This document shows, piece after piece, positions 14,201-21,490 of a stretch of 26,572 bases of DNA (positions within the stretch are counted from its first letter, which is position 1; each line of letters opens with the position of its first letter). The position numbers and the translations under genes are program-made. Location: assembly GCA_934371135.1 (NCBI GenBank), contig CAKRNO010000019.1, positions 1-26,572 of the forward strand, given 5' to 3'. Origin of the DNA: an uncultured Eubacteriales bacterium (GTDB lineage Bacteria > Bacillota > Clostridia > Oscillospirales > CAG-272). The notes under the pieces were generated by a model. It did no database searches, was not told the origin of the DNA, and saw only the letters and a list, made by a program, of their open reading frames with translations.

Positions 14201-16763
14201 TTTCGTCGTCGCTGTCACCGTCGTCGAAGGAGCCGGTCTCGCCAGCCGCCGCTTCCTTTGCCGCCTCGGCATCCGCCTCGAGCGCGACCTCTGCCTCTGC
14301 TTCAATCTCGTCCTCGCTCGGCAGGCAGGTGAAGTTGTAGATTACGGAGCCGTCCTTCGGCCGCATGACGATAACACCCGTCGCCGTCCGGCTGTACACA
14401 TTGATGTCCTTCGCCGGCGTGCGGATGATGGTACCGTCGGAGGTGATGACCATGATGTCATCCTCGTCCGAAACGGTCGCGACCGACGCGAGCTTACCCG
14501 TCTTTTCATTGAGGTTCTGGCAGGTGACGCCCGAGCCGCCGCGGTGCAGCATGACGCGGAAGTCGTCAAAGTCTGTGCGCTTGCCGAAGCCCTTTTCGGT
14601 GAGCGTCAGGAGCATCTTACCCGGCGTCACGACCGCGACCCCGACGACAAAGTCGCCGTCTGCAAGCCGGATGCCGCGCACGCCTCTCGCCGTTCTGCCC
14701 ATGGCTCTCGCGCTGTCCTCCGCGAAGCGGACCGCCTGCCCCTCGTGGGTGGCGATGAGCAGCTGGCAGGAGCCGGTGGTATGCCGCACATAGAGCAGCT
14801 CGTCCCCGTCGTCGAGTGTGAGCGCCCGCTTACCGTTCTTGCGCTGGTACTCATACTCCTTGAGGAGCGTACGCTTGATAACGCCCTGGCGCGTAACCAT
14901 GGTGAGGTACTCGCCGTCGGCAAACTCGGTGATCGGGATGACCGCCGTCAGCTTCTCGCCCTCCTCGAGGTCGAGGATATTGACGATGTTCGTGCCCTTG
15001 GCGTTTCTGCCCGCCTCGGGGATGCGGTAGACCTTCTTGGTATAGACCTTGCCGTGGCTCGTGAACATGAGCAGGTAGGCATGGGAGTTCGCGACAATCA
15101 TGTTCTCGACGAAGTCCTCCTCCTTGGTCGTCATACCGATGATGCCCTTACCGCCGCGGTGCTGTGCCGTGTAGGTATCGGCGCGCTGCCGCTTGATGTA
15201 CCCGCTGTGCGTCATGGTGATGACGCAGGTGTGCTTCTCGATGAGGTCCTCGATGTCGATGTCCTCGGCGCTCTCCACGATCTCGGTGCGGCGGTCGTCG
15301 CCGTAGCGGTCGCGGATCGCCGTCATCTCCTCGCGGATGATCTCCTTGACCCGCTCGGGGTCGCCGAGGATCTGCTGGAGGGTGTCGACCGTCTCGCGGA
15401 GCTTGGCGAGGCGCTCCTCCACCTTCTGCCGCTCGAGCCCGGAGAGCTTACCGAGCGTCATCTCGACGATTGCCTGTGCCTGCGCGTCGGAAAGACCGAA
15501 GCGGTCCATCAGTGCCGATTTCGCCGAGGGGATGGAGTCGGATGCCTTGATGAGCGCGATCACCTCGTCGATGTCGTCGATGGCGATCTGGTAGCCCTCA
15601 TAAATGTGCATCTCGCGCAGCGCCTTGTCGAGGTCGAAGCGCGTCCGGTTGACAATGACCGATTTCTGGTGCTCGATATAGTGGTCGAGGATGTCGGGCA
15701 GGGACAGGATCTTCGGCTCGCCGTTCACGAGCGCCAGCATATTGATGGCGCAGGTGTCCTGGAGCTGGGTGTACTTGTAGAGCTGGTTGAGGATGATCTC
15801 CCCCGCCACGTCGCGGCGGTATTCCACCACGATCCGCATCCCGCCGCGGCCGGATTCGTCGCGCAGACCGGTGATGCCCTCGATCTTCTTGTCCTTGACG
15901 AGGTCCGCCATGGAGGTGATGAGCATACTCTTGTTCACCATATAGGGGATCTCGGTGATGATGATGCGGTGATGCTCCTCCTCAATGCGCGCACGCGCCC
16001 GTACATAGATACGCCCGCGACCCGTGCTGTATGCCTGGTGGAGCCCCGCCGTCCCGTAAATAATACCGTACGTCGGGAAATCGGGCCCCTTGATGAACAG
16101 CATGAGGTCCTCTGCCGTGCAGTCGGGGTTATCCATGCGGTAGAGCGTACCGTCGATGACCTCGCGCAGGTTGTGCGGCGGGATGTTCGTCGCCATACCG
16201 ACGGCGATACCGACCGACCCGTTCACGAGGATGTTCGGGAAGCGGGAGGGGAGCACGACCGGCTCGTCCCGCGTGTTATCGAAGTTGCGCGTCATGGGCA
16301 CAACGTTCTTTTCAATATCCCGCATCATCTCCTCGGACAGGCGCGAGAGGCGCGCCTCGGTATAACGGTATGCCGCGGCGCCGTCACCATCGACGTTACC
16401 GAAGTTACCGTGGCCCTCGACGAGGATATAACGGAGGGAGAACGTCTGCGCCATACGGACCATACTCTGGTACACGGACGAGTCGCCGTGCGGATGGTAC
16501 CGGCCCAGCACGTTACCGACCGTGGTCGCCGATTTACGGAACGGCTTGTCATACGTCAGATGGTCCTCATACATCGCGTAGAGGATGCGGCGCTGACCCG
16601 GCTTCATACCGTCGCGGACGTCCGGCAGGGCGCGGGAGGTGATAACCGACATGGAATACTCGATAAAGGCGTTCTTTACCTCGCGCTCCATGACGCGGTC
16701 TTCAATCTTCTGTTTGGCGATCAGCTCCTCGAGCGATAGCTTCTTATCGTCTTGTTCTGTCAT
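14193..16763 (-). CDS. gyrA: DNA gyrase subunit A
   Basis: GyrA is the DNA cleavage and rejoining subunit of gyrase, acting with GyrB to introduce negative supercoils. The 856-residue product has the winged-helix/tower core with catalytic Tyr134 (AAAYRYTEARL). The C-terminal beta-pinwheel holds a GyrA box (QHRGGKG), which marks it as gyrase rather than topoisomerase IV. The quinolone region reads PHGDSSVYQSMVRMAQ: the Ser83 equivalent (Ser95) is present, but the acidic residue at position 87 is Gln99. The C-terminus is acidic (DDGDSDDENA). It starts 21 nt after the gyrB stop, and the lipoprotein gene overlaps its last 8 nt. Length is typical. Confidence 0.98.
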   Translation of the reverse strand: MTEQDDKKLSLEELIAKQKIEDRVMEREVKNAFIEYSMSVITSRALPDVRDGMKPGQRRILYAMYEDHLTYDKPFRKSATTVGNVLGRYHPHGDSSVYQSMVRMAQTFSLRYILVEGHGNFGNVDGDGAAAYRYTEARLSRLSEEMMRDIEKNVVPMTRNFDNTRDEPVVLPSRFPNILVNGSVGIAVGMATNIPPHNLREVIDGTLYRMDNPDCTAEDLMLFIKGPDFPTYGIIYGTAGLHQAYSTGRGRIYVRARARIEEEHHRIIITEIPYMVNKSMLITSMADLVKDKKIEGITGLRDESGRGGMRIVVEYRRDVAGEIILNQLYKYTQLQDTCAINMLALVNGEPKILSLPDILDHYIEHQKSVIVNRTRFDLDKALREMHIYEGYQIAIDDIDEVIALIKASDSIPSAKSALMDRFGLSDAQAQAIVEMTLGKLSGLERQKVEERLAKLRETVDTLQQILGDPERVKEIIREEMTAIRDRYGDDRRTEIVESAEDIDIEDLIEKHTCVITMTHSGYIKRQRADTYTAQHRGGKGIIGMTTKEEDFVENMIVANSHAYLLMFTSHGKVYTKKVYRIPEAGRNAKGTNIVNILDLEEGEKLTAVIPITEFADGEYLTMVTRQGVIKRTLLKEYEYQRKNGKRALTLDDGDELLYVRHTTGSCQLLIATHEGQAVRFAEDSARAMGRTARGVRGIRLADGDFVVGVAVVTPGKMLLTLTEKGFGKRTDFDDFRVMLHRGGSGVTCQNLNEKTGKLASVATVSDEDDIMVITSDGTIIRTPAKDINVYSRTATGVIVMRPKDGSVIYNFTCLPSEDEIEAEAEVALEADAEAAKEAAAGETGSFDDGDSDDENA

Positions 16764-16784
16764 GGCTTTTTTCCTTTATCCGTA

Positions 16785-18731
16785 TCAAATATCCAGGTTC
16801 TGTGCGAACTTGGCGTTCTGTTCAATGAAGGCGCGGCGCGGCTCGACCTGGTCGCCCATGAGGAGCGAGAAAACCTCGTCACACACCATCGCGTCCCCGA
16901 TATCGACCTTCAGCAGCGTCCGGTTTGCCGGGTCCATCGTCGTCTCCCAGAGCTGCTCGGGGTCCATCTCACCAAGACCTTTATAGCGCTCTGCCTCGGC
17001 GTTGCCGCCGAACTCGTCCGCCATGATCTGCTCTTTCTGCTCGTCGTTGAACGCGTAGCGGACGTTCTTGCCCTTACGGTGGATTTTATAAAGCGGCGGC
17101 TGTGCGAGGAAGACGTGCCCGTCCTCAATGAGCTTTCTCATGTGACGGAAGAAGAAGGTCAGAATAAGGATCCGGATGTGCGAACCGTCGACATCGGCAT
17201 CCGCCATGATGATGATTTTACCGTAGCGGAGCTTGCTGATATCGAAATCGTCGCCGATACCGCAGCCGAGCGCCTGGATGATCGGGATGAGCGACTGGTT
17301 GCCGTACACCTTATCGACGCGGCTCTTTTCGACGTTGAGGACCTTACCGCGCAGCGGCAGAATTGCCTGGAAGCGGGAGTCGCGCCCGTCCTTGGCAGAA
17401 CCGCCTGCGGAGTCCCCCTCGACGAGGTACAGCTCGGTCAGCTCGGTGCGCCGCTCCTGACAGTCGGTGAGCTTACCCGGCAGAGTGGAGCCCTCGAGCA
17501 CGTTCTTGCGGCGCGTCAGCTCTCTCGCCTTTCTCGCCGCCTCGCGGGCGCGGTTGGCGGTCATTGCCTTATCGAGGATGATCTTACCGACCGCCGGGTT
17601 CTCCTCGAGAAATTCCGTGAGCTTCTTCGTCACGGTGGATTCCACCAGCGTGCGGATCTCGGAGTTACCGAGCTTTGCCTTGGTCTGGCTCTCAAACTGC
17701 GCGTCCTCCAGCTTGACGCTGATGATGACGGTCAGCCCCTCGCGGCAGTCCTCGCCGGAGAGCGCCTTGTCCGCCTCCTTGAGGATGCCCATGCGCTTGC
17801 CGTAGTCGTTCAGCACCTTGGTGAGCGCACTCTTGAAACCCGTCTCGTGCGTACCGCCCTCGATCGTCGTCATGTTGTTGGCGAACGAAATGATGGTCTC
17901 GTTATAGGTGTCGTTATACTGCATGGCGACCTCGGCGATGGAGCCGTTGAGCTCGCCCTTCATGTAGATGACCTGCGGGTGCAGGAGGTTGCAGTGCTTC
18001 AGGGAGTTGACGTACTCGACGAAACTGACGATACCGCCCTCGTAATGGAGGACCTCCTCACGCTCCCGCCCCTCGCGCTTATCGGTGAGGACAATCTTCA
18101 CCCCGGCGTTGAGGAAAGACTGCTCGCGCATACGCGTCAGGAGCGTGTCGTAGTCGAACACCGTCTCCTCAAAAATGGTGGGGTCAGGCTTGAAGGTCAC
18201 GGTGACGCCGTGCTTGTCCGTCTCGCCCTCACAGGCGAAGGGGCGCGCCACGTTGCCGCGCTCAAACCGCTCGGTATAGACGTGCCCGTCGCGGTGGTTG
18301 CAGACCTCCATCCATTCGGAGAGGGCGTTCGTCACCGACGCACCGACGCCGTGGAGACCGCCCGCCATCTTGTACCCGCCGCCGCCGAATTTACCGCCGG
18401 CGTGGAGCTTGGTATAGATGACCTCCAGCGTGGGCTTCCCCGTCTTTTCGTTGAAGCCGGAGGGGATGCCGCGCCCGTTGTCCTCGACGGTCACGGAGTT
18501 GTCCGGATTGATCGTCACGAGGATCTGGGTACAGCCGCCGTTCATGACCTCGTCGATCGAGTTATCGACGATCTCATAGACCAGGTGGTGCAGACCGCGG
18601 ATGGAGGTGGTACCGATGTACATACCGGGGCGTTTTCTGACCGCTTCCAGCCCCTCCAGCACCTGTATCTGGCTGTCGCCGTAGGTGGCGTCGACGTCGG
18701 TCATACCTTGCTGTTCCTTGATTTCTTCCAT
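16785..18731 (-). CDS. gyrB: DNA gyrase subunit B
   Basis: GyrB is the ATPase subunit of gyrase. The 648-residue product has the GHKL ATP-binding domain (VEDNGRGIPSGF, KMAGGLHGVGASVTNALSEW), the transducer, and the TOPRIM domain with the gyrase-type EGDSAGGSAK and PLRGKVLNVEK. The Mg-binding MADADVDGSHIR and the C-terminal tail (FIEQNAKFAQNLDI) follow. ATG at 18731 has AGAGGAG upstream and begins only 2 nt after the remB stop. It has the short Gram-positive-type architecture, without the insertion seen in many Proteobacteria. Confidence 0.98.
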   Translation of the reverse strand: MEEIKEQQGMTDVDATYGDSQIQVLEGLEAVRKRPGMYIGTTSIRGLHHLVYEIVDNSIDEVMNGGCTQILVTINPDNSVTVEDNGRGIPSGFNEKTGKPTLEVIYTKLHAGGKFGGGGYKMAGGLHGVGASVTNALSEWMEVCNHRDGHVYTERFERGNVARPFACEGETDKHGVTVTFKPDPTIFEETVFDYDTLLTRMREQSFLNAGVKIVLTDKREGREREEVLHYEGGIVSFVEYVNSLKHCNLLHPQVIYMKGELNGSIAEVAMQYNDTYNETIISFANNMTTIEGGTHETGFKSALTKVLNDYGKRMGILKEADKALSGEDCREGLTVIISVKLEDAQFESQTKAKLGNSEIRTLVESTVTKKLTEFLEENPAVGKIILDKAMTANRAREAARKARELTRRKNVLEGSTLPGKLTDCQERRTELTELYLVEGDSAGGSAKDGRDSRFQAILPLRGKVLNVEKSRVDKVYGNQSLIPIIQALGCGIGDDFDISKLRYGKIIIMADADVDGSHIRILILTFFFRHMRKLIEDGHVFLAQPPLYKIHRKGKNVRYAFNDEQKEQIMADEFGGNAEAERYKGLGEMDPEQLWETTMDPANRTLLKVDIGDAMVCDEVFSLLMGDQVEPRRAFIEQNAKFAQNLDI

Positions 18732-18733
18732 GT

Positions 18734-19009
18734 TTACTCCTCTGCGCCGTCCGGCGGCGCGTTTAATCTGGTATTGAGTCCGACCGGAGAGATGCGCGAG
18801 AGCATCACCCGGGTATTTTTCTTTTGTTTGTCCGAGAGGACGACGAACGAGCGCGGCAGGTCCGTGTCACTGTAGAGGACCCCGCCCGTCGCCTGCTTTT
18901 TCGAAAGGAAATCCCGCGTGACGCCGCTGACGGACGCGGTGTCGAGGTCAAAGACGCCGACGATGTCGGAGACCCGCACCGTCTCGCCGTTACCGATGTG
19001 CAGATACAT
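18734..19009 (-). CDS. remB: DUF370 family protein, RemB/YaaB-like
   Basis: The 91-residue product matches the small YaaB/RemB family (DUF370) that in Bacillus lies between recF and gyrB and influences matrix genes. Features are the start MYLHIGNGETVRVSDIVGVF, then DFLSKKQATGG and SFVVLSDKQKKNTRVMLSRI. Start ATG at 19009 has GGGAGG 5-6 nt upstream and lies inside recF, overlapping its last 20 nt. It ends 2 nt before gyrB. Its biochemical role here is unknown; the related RemA is a DNA-binding regulator. Confidence 0.9.
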   Translation of the reverse strand: MYLHIGNGETVRVSDIVGVFDLDTASVSGVTRDFLSKKQATGGVLYSDTDLPRSFVVLSDKQKKNTRVMLSRISPVGLNTRLNAPPDGAEE

Positions 19010-20081
19010 AGCTACCTCCCGAAACACGGATGACGTTCTCCGCCTCCGCGACCGCCTCCTCACACGAGGTGAGGATGAGCTGCCGACCTCCGCCGAGCCC
19101 GAGCAGAAATGCACGGCGGCGGGCATCCAGCTCACTCATGACGTCATCAAACAGAAAAACGGGATATTCCCCCGTCACGCGGCGGGAATACTCTCCCTCC
19201 GCGAGCTTGAGCGCGAGGACGATCGAGCGCTGTTGCCCCTGTGACGCGTACACGCGCGCGTCGAGCCCGGAGAGCAGCATCTTCACGTCGTCCCGATGCG
19301 GGCCGTACAGGGTACACCCGGCGGCGCACTCCCTGTCAAGATGAGAAAGAAAGCACGCGCGATACTCTTCCTCTGCCGCCGCCTGTGTCTCTGCCGCCGT
19401 GTCTGCCTCCGGTGAGAGCGAGAGCGTCTCCCGCTCCTCTGTCAGGTCGCGGAGCAGTGTCTCCGCCATCGGCGCGAAGCCCAGTAAATAGGCGCGACGC
19501 CGTATGTAGATATCCGCGGCGGCAGCGGCGAGACTCTCCGACCAGGCGATGAGCTCCTCCCTGTCCACCGGCAGCCCGCGCGACGCCTGCTTCAGAAGCG
19601 CGTTGCGGTTCTCCAGTATTTTGACATAATTCGCGTAAAGGGGTATATAGGTCGGGTCCACTCCCGAGACGGCAATGTTCAGAAAGTCACGCCGTTTTTC
19701 CGGTGCCCCCTTGACGATTTGCAGATGCTCGGGATAAAACAGCACGGCGCGGAACACGCCCAGCATCTCCCCGAGGCGCACGGGCGCCCCGTTCTTTTCC
19801 CGTCGGCGGCTCCCCCCCTCGTAGGTGTAGCGGAGGGTCTGCTCCCGCCGCTCGTCCCGGAAGGTGATCCCGAGCGAGAAGCCGTCAGAGCCGAAGCCGG
19901 TGAGTTCCCGCTCCGTGCCGCCGCGGAAGCTCTTACCGCGGGCAAAGAGGTAGATTCCCTCGAGAACGTTGGTCTTCCCCTGTGCATTCTCGCCGAGGAG
20001 CAGGTTGACACCGGGTGTAAATGAAAGTTCACACGTTTCAATGTTACGGAAATGCTGTGCCCGGAACGACGTTAAAATCAT
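18990..20081 (-). CDS. recF: DNA replication and repair protein RecF
   Basis: RecF is an SMC-like ATPase that helps load RecA at gaps, with RecO and RecR. The 363-residue product has Walker A GENAQGKTN (with the ABC-type fold start FRAQHFRNIETCELSF), the ABC signature ASQGQQRSIVLALKLAE, and Walker B VFLFDDVMSELD. The ATG at 20081 follows the dnaN stop by 1 nt. The 3' end overlaps remB by 20 nt. The small S4-domain gene yaaA, which sits between dnaN and recF in Bacillus, is absent here. Confidence 0.97.
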   Translation of the reverse strand: MILTSFRAQHFRNIETCELSFTPGVNLLLGENAQGKTNVLEGIYLFARGKSFRGGTERELTGFGSDGFSLGITFRDERREQTLRYTYEGGSRRREKNGAPVRLGEMLGVFRAVLFYPEHLQIVKGAPEKRRDFLNIAVSGVDPTYIPLYANYVKILENRNALLKQASRGLPVDREELIAWSESLAAAAADIYIRRRAYLLGFAPMAETLLRDLTEERETLSLSPEADTAAETQAAAEEEYRACFLSHLDRECAAGCTLYGPHRDDVKMLLSGLDARVYASQGQQRSIVLALKLAEGEYSRRVTGEYPVFLFDDVMSELDARRRAFLLGLGGGRQLILTSCEEAVAEAENVIRVSGGSYVSAHR

Positions 20082-20082
20082 T

Positions 20083-21231
20083 TCACTCGTTCATGCGCAC
20101 GGGCAGGAGCATATAGAAGAAGCCCTTGTCCTCCTTCGGCTCCGCCGCCTCGATGGTCACCGCCTGCGTCACGGAACGGAAGGAGAGCTTCAGCGTCTCC
20201 GCGTCCGCCGCGCGCACGCTGTTGAGCAGGTAACGGCAGTTGAAGGCAATCACGAGGTCATCCCCCTCGTGCGTGCAGGGCATCTCGTCGCTGACGCGGC
20301 CCGAGAAGGAGGTGGACGTCAGGAACAGCTTATCCACGCGGATATCCAGTTTGACAAAGCTCTTGTCTCTCGACTGCATTTTTTCCTCTGCGATGAGGAG
20401 CGCGCGGTCAAGGCAGGACATCAGGCGCGCACGGTCGCAGGTCACAAAGATGGTCTGGTCGTGCGGGATGATGCGTTCGTAGTCGAAATACTCCCCGTCA
20501 ATCAGGCGCGTGAAGAACACGAGCCCATCCACCTTGAGGATGGCGTGCTTGCGCGCGAGCATAAGGCGCACGTTGCCCTTTTTATCGGAGAGGATTTTAT
20601 TCATCTCACCGAGGGCGTGCCCCGGGAGGATGAAGGAGAAGGTGTTTGTCTCGGTCTCGCCGACACTGTTGATTTCACAGGTGACAAAGCACTTGGAAAG
20701 GGTGTAGGAATCGCAGGAGACGACGCGCAGGGTGTTGCCCTCAATGCGGAAGTAGGCGCCGCAGAGGCTGGGGCGGGAATCGTTTTCCGCGATGCTGTGG
20801 CTGACCTTGCCGATCATATCCCGGAGGACGTCCCCGGCGATCTCAAAGCCGCGGTCGCCGGAGAGCTCCGGCAGACTCGGGAAGTCGGCGCCGCTGATGG
20901 CGTACAGCTGGAAGCTGGCGTTGCCGGACGAGATGGTCACGGCGAACTTCTGATCCACCTCCAGGGTGATCTCCCCGTCGTTCATGGCGCGGGCAAACTG
21001 CATGAAGCGCTGGGCATTGATGATGTAGCTGCCCTCCTCGATGACCTCCAGTGCCTCAAAGGTCGTGCGCGTACCTTTATTCATATCATAGGTGGAAAAC
21101 CGGACGGTGTTGCCGCCGAGCGTTTCCACGAGCACACCCTCGAGCGATGTGATGGTATTCTTGGTCGTGACCGTACCCATGACGCAGGTCAGGTTTTCGA
21201 GCAGGTCGTCTTTTGCGAAAATGATCTTCAT
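20083..21231 (-). CDS. dnaN: DNA polymerase III subunit beta (sliding clamp)
   Basis: The sliding clamp tethers DNA polymerase III to DNA. The 382-residue product begins MKIIFAKDDLLENLTCVMGT and shows the three repeated clamp domains typical of DnaN, ending with YMLLPVRMNE (the LLPVR end is diagnostic). ATG at 21231 has AAAGGA upstream; the small upstream extension of the frame is rejected because the family starts here. A GGGTGC-CGCA-GCACCC hairpin (21246-21261) lies just upstream of the ribosome site. The gene follows dnaA after 254 bp of repeat-rich sequence. Confidence 0.98.
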   Translation of the reverse strand: MKIIFAKDDLLENLTCVMGTVTTKNTITSLEGVLVETLGGNTVRFSTYDMNKGTRTTFEALEVIEEGSYIINAQRFMQFARAMNDGEITLEVDQKFAVTISSGNASFQLYAISGADFPSLPELSGDRGFEIAGDVLRDMIGKVSHSIAENDSRPSLCGAYFRIEGNTLRVVSCDSYTLSKCFVTCEINSVGETETNTFSFILPGHALGEMNKILSDKKGNVRLMLARKHAILKVDGLVFFTRLIDGEYFDYERIIPHDQTIFVTCDRARLMSCLDRALLIAEEKMQSRDKSFVKLDIRVDKLFLTSTSFSGRVSDEMPCTHEGDDLVIAFNCRYLLNSVRAADAETLKLSFRSVTQAVTIEAAEPKEDKGFFYMLLPVRMNE

Positions 21232-21245
21232 GTTGTTTCCTTTCC

Positions 21246-21261
21246 GGGTGCCGCAGCACCC
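21246..21261 (-). other. Hairpin directly upstream of the dnaN ribosome site
   Basis: GGGTGC-CGCA-GCACCC, a 6-bp perfect stem ending a few bases before AAAGGA. It may tune dnaN translation. Confidence 0.45.
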
Positions 21262-21271
21262 AGTGCATTTC

Positions 21272-21304
21272 ATTTCTAAATAGGTAGTATTAACAGTAGG
21301 GGGC
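21272..21304 (+). other. AT-rich stretch with DnaA-trio-like triplets (candidate unwinding element)
   Basis: An AT-rich run (TTTCTAAATAGGTAGTATTA and on) reads TAA-CAG-TAG immediately before a GGGG block and then the first TGTCA motif. Known basal unwinding systems have the order trios, GC block, DnaA box. The match is suggestive, with only three good triplets. Confidence 0.4.
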
Positions 21305-21490
21305 TGTCAATTTGTCAGTAAACCCGGGAGGTGCCCCGAAAACCGGGCAAAACCCCGAGGGGTATTTTGTCATTTCCGTGTCAGTTCCGATCACGGTAAC
21401 TGTCATTTTCGCCGCCGGACGAAATCCGTGAGTTACTGACAGAGTTACTGACTGTCAGATTAACAGCATACTGACAAAGGAATTGTCAGT
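21305..21490. repeat. Cluster of about ten TGTCAGTAAC-type repeats in the dnaA-dnaN gap (candidate oriC iterons)
   Basis: The TGTCA core (or its complement, counting one AGTCAG variant) begins at plus positions 21305, 21313, 21368, 21379, 21401, 21437, 21449, 21453, 21472 and 21484. Seven extend to (T/A)GTCAG. On the minus strand two lie in direct tandem as a 12-bp unit (AGTCAGTAACTC then TGTCAGTAACTC, 21432-21453). The last copy covers the dnaA stop codon. By chance a given 5-mer would appear less than once in this span. No canonical TTATCCACA box is present here. A TTGACA at the first copy could also be a dnaN -35 box. Its position between dnaA and dnaN is the classic origin location. Confidence 0.8.
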
